Shown here piece after piece: positions 32,381-41,724 of a stretch of 64,000 nt of DNA. Position numbers and translations under genes: made by a program. The DNA comes from Nitratireductor sp. B36. GTDB lineage: Bacteria; Pseudomonadota; Alphaproteobacteria; Rhizobiales; Rhizobiaceae. Position 1 is the first letter of the stretch; each line of letters starts with the position of its first letter. The notes under the pieces were generated by a model, which saw only the letters and a program-made list of their open reading frames with translations, made no database searches and was not told the origin of the DNA. The stretch spans positions 820,997-884,996 of the forward strand of contig NZ_JACKZY010000003.1 in NCBI RefSeq assembly GCF_020833685.1. The letters run 5' to 3'.

Positions 32381-35254
32381 TTATGACTTGATGGCGAAAT
32401 GCGGGAGGTCCTTGAAGCTCTTCCAGTCCGCTCCGATGTCCAACTTCACACCCAACTCATTGGCTGCTTCTCGCATGGCCTTGACGATCTGAGTCTGTAG
32501 TTTCTTATCGAAGACCACCGCTCCGTCCCCATCGAGGGGCCAGAGGTCAACGGCACCACCATGTAGATGGTCACTGTCCTGTGTCTTGGACCATCCCCAC
32601 TTGACGGCCTTCTTCTGTAGCTCTGCATCCCGCTTGCCCGACCCAATTACGAACCTGACCGGGGATAGTTCCTGAGCCCGTTTGACGACCTTCTGGAGAT
32701 CGGGCTTGATGCTCCTGAGGTTTTCCTCGTGGTTGGCAACCGGATCGTCGTTCCACTCTATGAACTTGGCAATCTGGTCCTCACCCCGGCTATCCGTTAC
32801 AGGGAGCTTCGAGTAGGCTTTCGGGGTAAGACCCTCACTGCCTCCGAGAGAGGCCACCTGCGTTCCGCCCTTACGGACTTTCCCAAGCGCGTTGCGAAGC
32901 CCACCCGCAGATGTTCCAACTCGCTGACCTTTATAGGAGCCTTGGCCATCTGCCTTAGGTAGTGAGGCCCACTCCTGGGAGAGCCCCGACATGAATTGCT
33001 CGTCGGTCATCTTCCCGGCCATCCACTTGGATAGTCCTCGCCGCTCCAGAAGATGCATGGCGAGCCGGTCCTGGAGCTTCTGATCGAACTTCATGTCGTC
33101 CGTAAGTCCAAGCTCCTTCTTGAGGCCGCGAAGGGTTTTCCGAACGATCTGATACCTACCGATTGCCGATGAGTTCCACTTGTTGTCTGGGTGACGGAGC
33201 ATCTGTGTCTGGAGCCTGTCGATGTCTCCAAGGGTCATGTTGACTAGATCAACATCACCACCAGTGTAGGCGCCGTAACCCAATGTCTCGTTGTATCCGT
33301 CCCCCCTGTCTGTACCTTCTGTGTGACCGAGCAAAGAGAGTAGCGGCTCTACCGGAGCGTTGCCGGCCGATGAGCTACCGTCAGCCAACTTGGGAGGGTT
33401 ACGGAGGAGGTTCTGGAGGCTCGATCGCTGTTCCTCTGGGATGGAGTTCGTGATCGTATTGTCTACACCAGGATCTTCATCAGTGAGGGTCTGCATCCTC
33501 TCATCGAACATCCGTTGAGCCTCTTCAGGCTCTACCCCATACTTCCTCGCTAGGGCCTGTACAGCCCTTGATGTAGGATCGGAAGGCTGTTCCGTATCAT
33601 CCTCACCAAAGAAGAAGTTCCGTATGCCATCGATGATCCCACCATCGTCCACCTCCACTTCGCCACCCTGTGGTTCTGCTTCTTGCTGACTACTTACAGG
33701 GTCGGTTTGTGTGGCAGGTGCATCTGGATCGTTGTAGGAGCCTTTATCAGCGCCGCTGACGGTTATGCGCTGCTGGATGATGCCACCAATCTCGTTGATA
33801 GCCCTCTCCCGGTCCATCGCAGTGGCGTCAGGGTTGGCTTCCTCCCACTCTAGCAGCATCATGTCAAAATCGATGATGGCTTCATTGGCTTCGGTGGTGA
33901 GACCTTTCATGCCCCAGGCGTCCAGCTCTCCGGTACCCAGATCGTTCTGGAACTTACCGCGCCACCTCTTGGCGGTCTGATTGCCAAGGACACCACGACC
34001 CTCAGTGTTGGACTTCCTGAGCTTCTCAACGCGGTCAAGGGCCAGGTTCAGTGTCTCGCGGGTGCGGATGACGCCTTTCTCATACAGGGTCAGGATTTGC
34101 CGTTCGGTTGCACCCTCATGGATGTCACGGAACACCTGAGCTATCGCCTGGGGGTCCTCTAGTACCTCGGCATCGGCAAACTGGCGTCGATATTGCGCAA
34201 TCTTTGCCCTTGCATCCCCATCCCGGCGTGATAGCTCGGTGATGATCTCCTCGGGTACGTTTGCGTTGTGATCCTCTGCCAGGACCCGCACGACCTCTGC
34301 CCAGCGTTGCTCCTGCTGCTGCTTCTCCAGCTTCTCTCGGGCGGCTGCGTTGGTGGTTTCCTGCCGTGCCTGGGCATTCCCGATGTTTTCGAGCGCCCGG
34401 TCCCGCTTCTCGCGGACCTTGATGTCGTACGACATGGGGTGTTCGGCATCCGGCAGCTTCCGTTCGAGGAGCTGGAGGAGTTCCGTGTTGTTGGTCCGCT
34501 CGGCCTCCAGGATGATAGAGTCAACGATCATCCCATCATAGTCCTTCGCCAGAACACCCGTACTGAGTGCCTCCTCGCGTAGGGCCGTGATGGAGGACCA
34601 CATGGCCTCGTAGTCGGTACCGGTCTCGCTGGTCTTTCCCTGTGACTCCAGACCGTCGATGGTCGAGATGATGAGGGAGCCTTGTGTACCAACCGCCCCC
34701 GAGTAGACCGTATCGGCCCGCTCCCGGTTGAACCGGTCGAAGCTCTCCGTGAAGAGGCTATCCACATGGGGGTTGAGGCCCGCCAGGACGTGAGGATCAT
34801 TCTCCTCACCGAGGTTGTTCTTCAGGAAACTCCCAACGAACTGCTCAAAGGCGGCTGGGTCTCCTGAGTTCCGACCTTCCCACTGCTGATATTCGATGGC
34901 GAACTTGTCGCGGAGCTTGAGGCCCTGAACATTGCCCTGGGACTTCTTGTACCACTCCATGAACACCGGGGAGGCATTGGGTGGAACGAGACCCTGCCGG
35001 ACTGCCTCACCCCAGGCGGTATGATTACTACGGTTGAATGCTGCGATACCCCGCTGCTTGTCCAACTCGTTCTGGTCCTTGGTCCTCTTGTCGAGGAACG
35101 AAGACATACCCTCATCCAGCGCCGATAGACCCTGAGCCAGCTCATGGAGAGGGGACCTGTCTGGGTCTGCCGGACGTACATAGGTGTTGACCGGTGAGGC
35201 GACACCTCTGATCTCTGAGGGGCCTGAGACCTCCCTAACCTGTGCTCGCGCCAT
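32381..35254 (-). CDS. internal virion protein with muramidase and M15 peptidase domains
   Basis: A 957-aa protein at the T7 gp15 position. Residues ~1-530 are mostly helical. A muramidase domain (~640-790: HTEGTDRGDGYNETLGYGAY, SAIGRYQIVRKTL) is followed by a C-terminal M15-type peptidase domain (~830-957) with SDHLHGGAVDLWPLDG (HxxxxxxD zinc site) and the final DLPHFAI histidine. It can therefore cut both glycan and peptide bonds of peptidoglycan, presumably to open the wall for DNA ejection. In T7 only gp16 carries one such domain. Confidence 0.85.
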   Translation of the reverse strand: MARAQVREVSGPSEIRGVASPVNTYVRPADPDRSPLHELAQGLSALDEGMSSFLDKRTKDQNELDKQRGIAAFNRSNHTAWGEAVRQGLVPPNASPVFMEWYKKSQGNVQGLKLRDKFAIEYQQWEGRNSGDPAAFEQFVGSFLKNNLGEENDPHVLAGLNPHVDSLFTESFDRFNRERADTVYSGAVGTQGSLIISTIDGLESQGKTSETGTDYEAMWSSITALREEALSTGVLAKDYDGMIVDSIILEAERTNNTELLQLLERKLPDAEHPMSYDIKVREKRDRALENIGNAQARQETTNAAAREKLEKQQQEQRWAEVVRVLAEDHNANVPEEIITELSRRDGDARAKIAQYRRQFADAEVLEDPQAIAQVFRDIHEGATERQILTLYEKGVIRTRETLNLALDRVEKLRKSNTEGRGVLGNQTAKRWRGKFQNDLGTGELDAWGMKGLTTEANEAIIDFDMMLLEWEEANPDATAMDRERAINEIGGIIQQRITVSGADKGSYNDPDAPATQTDPVSSQQEAEPQGGEVEVDDGGIIDGIRNFFFGEDDTEQPSDPTSRAVQALARKYGVEPEEAQRMFDERMQTLTDEDPGVDNTITNSIPEEQRSSLQNLLRNPPKLADGSSSAGNAPVEPLLSLLGHTEGTDRGDGYNETLGYGAYTGGDVDLVNMTLGDIDRLQTQMLRHPDNKWNSSAIGRYQIVRKTLRGLKKELGLTDDMKFDQKLQDRLAMHLLERRGLSKWMAGKMTDEQFMSGLSQEWASLPKADGQGSYKGQRVGTSAGGLRNALGKVRKGGTQVASLGGSEGLTPKAYSKLPVTDSRGEDQIAKFIEWNDDPVANHEENLRSIKPDLQKVVKRAQELSPVRFVIGSGKRDAELQKKAVKWGWSKTQDSDHLHGGAVDLWPLDGDGAVVFDKKLQTQIVKAMREAANELGVKLDIGADWKSFKDLPHFAIKS

Positions 35255-35262
35255 GACTACTC

Positions 35263-35751
35263 CTAGCTCGCTGCCTTTAACGCCCCACCAATCCCCTGAA
35301 GTGCATAGCCGATGGGATTAGGGGCGGTTGGCCTCTGTACGGAATTGATCCGGTTCTTGATGGTGGTGTTGGTGGCCTTCATCTCAGCGCCGATCTGGGC
35401 GACCGTGTTGAGGTGGTTGGTCTCGTCGGCTGCGAGCTTCTGGCCGATCTTCCGATTGATGCCTATCAGGATGTTATCCAGGGAGATGCCGGATACCCCT
35501 GCCGAAGCCGCCGAAGACTCTGCCTGTGCTGCGATCTCTGCACCCTCGATACGGGCGAGCTGCTGCTTCTGGAGGTGTCCTTCCTGCTCTTGGATCATCC
35601 TGAGCTGGAGCTGGTTCTGCTCCTCACGTCCTGCCGCGAGGGAGTTTGTATAGTTCTGCTTCCACTGTTCTGCGCGGTTCTGGTAGTCCGCCTCAGCCGC
35701 CATGAAAGAGACGACTGAAGACGCGACCGCTACGGCCACTCCAAGGCACAT
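35263..35751 (-). CDS. internal virion protein (T7 gp14-like)
   Basis: A 162-aa protein matching gp14 in size, order and style: a short hydrophobic N-terminus (MCLGVAVAVASSVVSF), then long Gln/Ala-rich helices and GVSGISLDNILIGINRKIG. The start at 35751 has AAGGAGG 6 nt upstream. gp14 proteins form an outer-membrane channel during ejection. Confidence 0.78.
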   Translation of the reverse strand: MCLGVAVAVASSVVSFMAAEADYQNRAEQWKQNYTNSLAAGREEQNQLQLRMIQEQEGHLQKQQLARIEGAEIAAQAESSAASAGVSGISLDNILIGINRKIGQKLAADETNHLNTVAQIGAEMKATNTTIKNRINSVQRPTAPNPIGYALQGIGGALKAAS

Positions 35752-35752
35752 T

Positions 35753-36193
35753 CTATGCCTCCTTAGTATAGAGCTTGAAGTCCATACCCAGCGGCCCAGA
35801 CGGGACCTCCTCCTGGAAGGAGAAACCGAGCCATTCAAGCCATTGGTGGTGGACGGTGTTTCTTGAGTCTGCGAGGGCTAGGAGCCTGGGGGATACCTCG
35901 AAGAGCTTATTAAGCTCAGGCTTCAATACGCGGTGGAGCGAGAGGGCATGTTTCTCAGCCGTCTCAGTGGCGAAGAGCCACACGTAACCATCGGTTCCTA
36001 CACCCCAGAAGCAGAGAGGAAGACCGCCCAGGAGGGCGGCCTTACGATACTCGTTACCTTCAAATGCCTCGGCTACAGCTTTCTCGAACCATAAACCTGA
36101 TCCTGCGTACCATTCGGCCATATCCGCCGGTCGAATATCATCCAGAACAGAGTACACCTGATCGAGGGTGGCATCGACAACCTCAACCTTCAT
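35753..36193 (-). CDS. internal virion protein (T7 gp13-like)
   Basis: A 146-aa protein with an acetyltransferase-like (GNAT) layout, as in T7 gp13: MAEWYAGSGLWFEKAVAEAF, then FWGVGTDGYVWLFATE and a C-terminal NTVHHQWLEWLGFSF. gp13-type proteins help assemble the internal core. It overlaps the tail tubular B gene by 4 nt. Confidence 0.75.
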   Translation of the reverse strand: MKVEVVDATLDQVYSVLDDIRPADMAEWYAGSGLWFEKAVAEAFEGNEYRKAALLGGLPLCFWGVGTDGYVWLFATETAEKHALSLHRVLKPELNKLFEVSPRLLALADSRNTVHHQWLEWLGFSFQEEVPSGPLGMDFKLYTKEA

Positions 36194-38592
36194 GAGCCCT
36201 CCCGCACGGTGATCTCATAGGTGTACCTTGCGGCGGTCCAGATTGCGGGGAACACGGTGTCGTTCACCAGGTCGATCTCGACGTTTTCTGTCTCCTCGCC
36301 AACCTTGGCGCGGAACGATCCTGTCTTGATGGGGACCTGATCGTTGAGGACTGTGGGGTCTCCCAGGAGGCGTCCGCTCCATTCCTGGATGATGACCTCC
36401 TTGGTAACCTCCTCGGGACCAAACTTCGTGACCACCACCTTGTATGTGGAACTGTCCTTGTGGCTGACCACGATGTCTCGGATAAGGAGCCTATCGTGAA
36501 GCATTACCGTGTCGGAACGGTCCCTTGCATAGAACCGAGTCTGCCTCCTGCGAGCCACAGGGATAGACCCGAAGTAGAACTTCGTTTGGTTACTCGGGGC
36601 GGTGACCTCAACGGTCGTACTATTCACCCACTTGATGGGTAGCTTCCTGCCGCGTTGCGAAAAGTCCTGGACATCTAGTCGCTCCACGCAATGGAAGGAC
36701 GATCTCTTTGCGGACTGAACCACGTAGGGGAGGGTAAGTATGAATTTCTCACCATCCCATGTGGCGGAGGCCTCAGAGACCCTGTGATCCAGTCGGAGAG
36801 GGAACCTCTGATCCTTCTCGTCACCGGTGCTGTCCAGCTCCAGGGTTTCGTAGGTTACACTGTTCCCCCACTTCAAGAGGAGGTTCAGGGTACTTCCCTC
36901 GACCGAGCCCCAGATAACCTTATCCGGCGCGGGCATATTCCAGCGACACCAGGCACTCTGTACGCGGGCGTCTTCCTGATTGTACCACTGGTAAAGGTAG
37001 AACTCGTTAGGGCTACCATCGGTGAATACGAAAGTCTTCTTCGCCGCCTCACCTACCGCCAGATGACGAAGCTTTCCCTTGATAAGCTTTGGGACGTGTG
37101 AGCTGATCTCTATCTCACCCGATGTCCTACCCTGGTTGAAGAATACCTCTACGAGCTTCTGCCAATTTCCCACTGCTGTCCCAAATACGAGCGATGCTAG
37201 GCCCGCCGGTACCGGAGCTACCTCCCCATCGTACTCGTAGTTGGACATGGGGAGGACCTCGGTGGTGTCTTCCCGAATCGGGTCTTGACCAGAGCTTAGG
37301 TAGGTCTGCTGCTTGTCCCCCCAGAACTGAATCTTCTCCCCAACCACAACGGCGTGGAATATGTCTGTGGTAGACCCGTTTGACACATCATAGTCGATGG
37401 GTGCCGTGTCCAGATTGGTCTGCACAGTATCAGGGAAGAAAACGAATGCGTTCCTGGAGCGGGATAGTGTCATCTCGTAGTCGGTGGTGAGCGCCAGTCT
37501 CCCACCAATCTTCTGACCGGACGACATTGCGTTCCCCACGAACGAGGGGTCTTTGGCCGTGTTCGCTCCATCACCTGCAAGACGTGCCCCCCAGGTCACT
37601 GGTCCAAATGTGAAGGTGTTAAGTCCTGTCCTCTTGAGGACATGGGGCATCGTGTTTGCATCTAAGTGGGTCTTGGTGTCCCACTTGACGACCTCCTCCC
37701 ATCGCCCGGTGTGCTCCTCGCCGCTGTACTTCAAGAAGTACTTGCTGGATTCCGGTCCCGCATTTCCAGATACCGACACCTGATACCCATCCTCACACTT
37801 TGCGGGGAGGTCTGACAGGGACTTGACGTTATCCTTAAACGAAATGAAGTGCTGGTCACCGATACCGTCAGTAGTGGTGATGTCGAATGCGGTCTGGCTG
37901 CTTCTCTTGATGATGAGGGTGGAACCATACCGTGCTACTGAGAAGCCCGTATGTCCGTCACCTGCGAGCGCCGGGAAGATCGTGTTGATGAGACCGAGAC
38001 GAAACTGTTCAGCCAGGTGGTCCGTAGTGATGTACTGTGCGTTTCCCGCCGAACTGTTGTCGGGAGTGGTGTAGGTCGCAGAATACTTGTTTCCACCGAC
38101 AATGATGGAGAGGGTATAGGTTACCTTGTATCCACCGGCCTTAAAGTGGGCACATGCCCAGTTTCCACGAACCGCACTCTTGGTTGTCGCCATCTGTACG
38201 GTCTTCTGGCGGTTGATCAGGAAGGTCGTGTCGCCAATCGTTACCGCCGTGAAAGCCTTCCTAGCCGCCCCTGTGTGGGTGAGATATGCACCACCTGTGT
38301 TGGTGATCGTTGCTGCCTGACCTGTGTCCTTATTGTAGACCCTAAGGGAGCCACCTTCTGCCAACACAAGGTAACGTTCGGTTCCGCTTCGACGTATCTC
38401 GTAGACAAAGGGATCGTCGTGGGTGAACGGAATCTTGAACCTCACCACGCTGCCCATCCGGCTTGCCGCACCATCCAGGACCTCGTTGAGGCAATTCTCT
38501 TGGTCTTTAGCGCTGGCAAGGGCACGGGCGATCTCGGCCTGCTGGCTGATACCTTGGATAAGGCTTGGGACAGTGTGACTACCGGAAGGCAT
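36190..38592 (-). CDS. tail tubular protein B (T7 gp12-like)
   Basis: An 800-aa beta-rich tail nozzle protein, the size of gp12 (794 aa). The N-terminus PSLIQGISQQAEIARALASAKDQENCLNEVLDG is typical of this family, as is the middle motif YDVSNGSTTDIFHAVVVGEKI. It overlaps tail tubular A by 1 nt and the gp13-like gene by 4 nt. Confidence 0.9.
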   Translation of the reverse strand: MPSGSHTVPSLIQGISQQAEIARALASAKDQENCLNEVLDGAASRMGSVVRFKIPFTHDDPFVYEIRRSGTERYLVLAEGGSLRVYNKDTGQAATITNTGGAYLTHTGAARKAFTAVTIGDTTFLINRQKTVQMATTKSAVRGNWACAHFKAGGYKVTYTLSIIVGGNKYSATYTTPDNSSAGNAQYITTDHLAEQFRLGLINTIFPALAGDGHTGFSVARYGSTLIIKRSSQTAFDITTTDGIGDQHFISFKDNVKSLSDLPAKCEDGYQVSVSGNAGPESSKYFLKYSGEEHTGRWEEVVKWDTKTHLDANTMPHVLKRTGLNTFTFGPVTWGARLAGDGANTAKDPSFVGNAMSSGQKIGGRLALTTDYEMTLSRSRNAFVFFPDTVQTNLDTAPIDYDVSNGSTTDIFHAVVVGEKIQFWGDKQQTYLSSGQDPIREDTTEVLPMSNYEYDGEVAPVPAGLASLVFGTAVGNWQKLVEVFFNQGRTSGEIEISSHVPKLIKGKLRHLAVGEAAKKTFVFTDGSPNEFYLYQWYNQEDARVQSAWCRWNMPAPDKVIWGSVEGSTLNLLLKWGNSVTYETLELDSTGDEKDQRFPLRLDHRVSEASATWDGEKFILTLPYVVQSAKRSSFHCVERLDVQDFSQRGRKLPIKWVNSTTVEVTAPSNQTKFYFGSIPVARRRQTRFYARDRSDTVMLHDRLLIRDIVVSHKDSSTYKVVVTKFGPEEVTKEVIIQEWSGRLLGDPTVLNDQVPIKTGSFRAKVGEETENVEIDLVNDTVFPAIWTAARYTYEITVREGS

Positions 38593-39188
38593 CAGCGGTT
38601 ACCTCTAAGTCGTTTGACGTGGGGGTTATGTGCCCGGAGCCCCCCCTTACGCAGTCGCCGGTCGTAGGCATCAAGGCGGGCCTTGGCCTCCTGAAGCATG
38701 TCCATGGTGACCCTTAGATGCTGGCCACCGGGGTTCTCAGAGTTGGTGAATGCGATTGCAGCTCGCAGGGTGATGTAGTGCCTGGCCGGTTGCGGAAGCG
38801 ACTCGAAAGGGTGTGCAAGTGTCGCCTCGACGGTTACGGCAGTGGTGAACGAAAAGGTGTTCGTCTTGGCGTCGTACAGTTTTCCATCTAGCTCGATGAT
38901 CTCCATCGATGCTGATTGTCCAACCGGATGCCACGAGAGGATGTTGTCTGGGAGTATGATCTCACCAGTAAGAGGGCTTGGAGAGAGCTTTAGTTCCCGG
39001 ATGGTCGAGAAGTTGTAGCCGTCCGACTGTACCGCAATGCTCTCTTCTGCAAGTCGGGACGCAGCTTTCTGTGCTGTAGGCTTGGACTCTGGCCCATAGC
39101 TGGACACCTCGCCCTCGCCCAAATTGGAGAGCATGATGTTTATGGCGTCCAGGGTAGAAATGCGACGTGGTGCCGTTAGGGAGGCCAT
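38592..39188 (-). CDS. tail tubular protein A (T7 gp11-like)
   Basis: A 198-aa adaptor protein joining portal and nozzle, matching gp11 (196 aa). It shows the family pattern LDAINIMLSNLGEGEVSSYG near the start and LPQPARHYITLRAAIAFTN further on. The start at 39188 is preferred over longer frames, which would translate the terminator hairpins. Confidence 0.9.
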   Translation of the reverse strand: MASLTAPRRISTLDAINIMLSNLGEGEVSSYGPESKPTAQKAASRLAEESIAVQSDGYNFSTIRELKLSPSPLTGEIILPDNILSWHPVGQSASMEIIELDGKLYDAKTNTFSFTTAVTVEATLAHPFESLPQPARHYITLRAAIAFTNSENPGGQHLRVTMDMLQEAKARLDAYDRRLRKGGLRAHNPHVKRLRGNR

Positions 39189-39213
39189 GTTTCGTGCTCC
39201 TGGATGAATGTGA

Positions 39214-39240
39214 GGGGGAGGCCCCCGAGGGAAGACCCTC
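39214..39240 (-). terminator. tandem hairpins after the capsid gene
   Basis: On the coding strand GAGGG-TCTT-CCCTC is followed at once by GGGGG-CCT-CCCCC. This is the same place as terminator T-phi of T7, which lowers transcription after the capsid gene. No long T-run follows, so it may be a leaky terminator for the phage polymerase. Confidence 0.55.
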
Positions 39241-39259
39241 AGGGACCTCTTGGTGGCGC

Positions 39260-40216
39260 TTAGATGCGCTCTGCCGTGCAGACCTCGAAGGCGCACTCGG
39301 GGCGGAGCTTGTCGTGACCTTCCAGCTTGGAACCGATCAGAAGGGTGCCCAGACGGTCGTTCTGGTTGTCCATCGTCACGCGGAGACCACGGCGACGGAG
39401 CGTACCGACCGCCATCCGGTTGGAGATGACACCTACCGTGGACGTGAAGTCACCCTGGTACTTGGCGCGATTGTCCACCGTGCCGTCCACAAGGGTCTTG
39501 GGCACCGAGTTGGTACCCTTCACGTTGATACCCGCGATCTGGCCAACGGTGCCTGCCGCACGGTTGCCGGAGCCGGAGCTGTCCACCGTGTCGATACCCG
39601 TGTATCGTGCCAGGAGGAGCTGCTGCTGCCAGGGGAGCCAGTAGGTCGGGGTACCGCCACCGATGTCATGGGTGCGAATGTGCTCCACACCCTTGAAGGC
39701 TGCTTCTTCGAGCTGGGCCGGGTCGGTACGCATGTTTGCGTGCCAATGGTAGCTCGGGAGGGGACCACCCGTGTAGGGCGGCACGGTAACGCGGGAAGCG
39801 TTGACCAGGGCACAGCCAATTCGGCGGTTCGAGACCGACGCAAGGGACTCGCCAATCTGACGAGCATAGGGACGGCTCAGGGGGTAGTGCGCCATCAGCT
39901 CATCGATTTCTGCAATGAAGGCCGACTCGATAAGCATGGCATCTAGCGCGATCTCGGTCTCGTTGTGCTCGACCGTGCCGCCCAGGATCAGCTCACCGGG
40001 GACATGCTCGACGGCATCACGCTTGCGACCAATGATCGGGAAGGTGTCGGACTTACCGGTACCGATATTGCGGACGAATGTCTCATTGAGGAAGTCGAAG
40101 GTCTCCTCGTAAGCCTCGATGACATACTCACCAAAGTTGCGGAGGAAGAGTTCGCGTTCGTCAGAGCCGCCAATTTTCAGGCCCGCTTTGGAACGGGCAT
40201 CAGTATACGCGCTAAT
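39260..40216 (-). CDS. major capsid protein (T7 gp10-like), ATT start codon
   Basis: The full frame begins at an ATT (40216-40214) and encodes 318 aa. Upstream of the first ATG (39937) the frame holds 93 codons with capsid character: LFLRNFGEYVIEAYEETFDF and RNIGTGKSDTFPIIGR match the T7 gp10 N-terminus. No ATG, GTG or TTG occurs in that stretch, and an in-frame TAA lies 5 codons before the ATT. AAAGGAG sits 7 nt upstream of the ATT. A 7-codon frame (MVKEKYH) ends in a TAG overlapping the ATT, so translation re-initiation may help. HK97-like fold expected. Confidence 0.88.
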   Translation of the reverse strand: MSAYTDARSKAGLKIGGSDERELFLRNFGEYVIEAYEETFDFLNETFVRNIGTGKSDTFPIIGRKRDAVEHVPGELILGGTVEHNETEIALDAMLIESAFIAEIDELMAHYPLSRPYARQIGESLASVSNRRIGCALVNASRVTVPPYTGGPLPSYHWHANMRTDPAQLEEAAFKGVEHIRTHDIGGGTPTYWLPWQQQLLLARYTGIDTVDSSGSGNRAAGTVGQIAGINVKGTNSVPKTLVDGTVDNRAKYQGDFTSTVGVISNRMAVGTLRRRGLRVTMDNQNDRLGTLLIGSKLEGHDKLRPECAFEVCTAERI

Positions 40217-40304
40217 GGTATTTCTCCTTTACCATGTCTGGAAACCCCAGAGGGTTGATCCCTCCAGGGCGAAGCTTGGTTGTGTGGTGATGTGAGTGGG
40301 CGAG

Positions 40305-40832
40305 CTACTTTAGGGCGGCTCGTCCTACACTAAGGGCCTTGTCGATCTTGGACTGGGCCTTTTCCGCGACACTTGAGGGGATGTCGTCGGGAATGTTTGC
40401 CAGGACACCGGCCAACTGTGCGGCCTTGCCTGGAAGCATGAGTGCGACTGCCTGCTTGAAGCCGAAGGTAGCCGCGAAGATGATTGCCCACCCGGCCATA
40501 TACCAGGAGGGGGCGTCTGGGTGGAACGTCTTGAGGTACTCGAATCCCTCAAGAACGAAGGGCCGGATGCCGGGAAGGAAGAGGCCGATGAGAGGGATTG
40601 CCCAGATGATGAGCATGAACTCATCTTTCCAGCTACGAGATGCAGCATCGGCCCAGGAAAGGTCCCACTCTACATCCGCCTTGACCTTATAGGCCGCGAT
40701 CTCTGCTTTGGCCTTCAACTCGGCCACTTCCACCTCAAGCTGGGCTTTCCTGATGGTGTCTCGGCGCTCAGACCAGGCGGACACCTCCCGAACGACGACC
40801 TCGGCGAATGGAATGATACTGTACCAAGCCAC
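40305..40832 (-). CDS. membrane protein, GTA-type holin candidate
   Basis: A 175-aa protein: a charged N-terminal helix (RKAQLEVEVAELKAKAEIAAYK), then SRSWKDEFMLIIWAIPLIGLF and two further hydrophobic helices. The SWKDE motif before the first helix and the three-helix layout resemble the 3TM holins linked with gene transfer agents. It lies between scaffold and capsid genes, unusual for T7-like phages. Holin function is an inference. Confidence 0.55.
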   Translation of the reverse strand: MAWYSIIPFAEVVVREVSAWSERRDTIRKAQLEVEVAELKAKAEIAAYKVKADVEWDLSWADAASRSWKDEFMLIIWAIPLIGLFLPGIRPFVLEGFEYLKTFHPDAPSWYMAGWAIIFAATFGFKQAVALMLPGKAAQLAGVLANIPDDIPSSVAEKAQSKIDKALSVGRAALK

Positions 40833-40842
40833 TATAGGTCTC

Positions 40843-41724
40843 CTAGTCGAGCTTTGAGATGGCGAGGCGCTCCATCACTTGGCGGAACGCCTTGGGGTTG
40901 CTCTCGGCAGCGTCACGGGCCTTCCGGTACTCTTCTCGGGACGCAAAGGGCTTCAGACCTGTGGTACGCTTGCCTTGGCCCTTGGTGGCGTCACGTGCCG
41001 GGAGGCGGGGCTTCTCGGGAGGGTTTGCCTTCTGGTAGCGGGCCATCAGGGCCTCCACGGCGTCTTGCTTCGCTGCGAAGTCCTTCCCGTTCATGATCTT
41101 GTTGAAACGCTTCTGTGCCGCCTCGTCATAACCACCCTGCTTACCCCAGGAGAGAGCCGCCTTGAGGGCATCAGGTCCTCCGACTGCCGACATCAACTTC
41201 ATGTCGTCCGATGAGACCGACTTCTTGGCTGCTTCCGCGTTGGTCGCTGCCATGGCCTCCACCTGTTTGACAGTGGCCTTGTTGATACCCTTGGAGGCAA
41301 GATAGGCATAGGTGGACTCGTTCAGTCCCTCGATACCCTTCTCCTGGTTGGCAAAGAACTCCTTGGAGAGAGCACCCTCTGCGTCGAGTGAGCCATCCTC
41401 CAGGAGATACTTCGCGTCGAACTTCCCGACAACTTCCTCGTCCTCAGGGTCGAAGTCGCCAAGGTCTTCATCGACCTCATCGGAGCCCTCTTCAAGTTCG
41501 TCCTCTTCCTGGTCGGTCTCGTCGGCACCACCTTCAGGCTCAACGCCATCGGTAGACTCCTCTGTGCCTGCCTTTTCGTCGGTATCCTGCTCGTCCTTCA
41601 GGTCGTCAGTGTCGAACTCTACCCTATCAACGGCATACTCCTTGGCGTCCGAGTTGTCGCCCATCTGGAGTGACATGCCGGGGGTGCCGCCTACGGATAC
41701 GTCCAATTTACTGTCGTCAGACAT
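40843..41724 (-). CDS. scaffolding/capsid assembly protein (T7 gp9-like)
   Basis: A 293-aa, very acidic protein (residues ~40-100 are dominated by Asp/Glu), then helical, with a basic C-terminal region; length and place match gp9 (307 aa). It guides procapsid assembly and is not kept in the virion. It overlaps the portal gene by 8 nt. Confidence 0.85.
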   Translation of the reverse strand: MSDDSKLDVSVGGTPGMSLQMGDNSDAKEYAVDRVEFDTDDLKDEQDTDEKAGTEESTDGVEPEGGADETDQEEDELEEGSDEVDEDLGDFDPEDEEVVGKFDAKYLLEDGSLDAEGALSKEFFANQEKGIEGLNESTYAYLASKGINKATVKQVEAMAATNAEAAKKSVSSDDMKLMSAVGGPDALKAALSWGKQGGYDEAAQKRFNKIMNGKDFAAKQDAVEALMARYQKANPPEKPRLPARDATKGQGKRTTGLKPFASREEYRKARDAAESNPKAFRQVMERLAISKLD

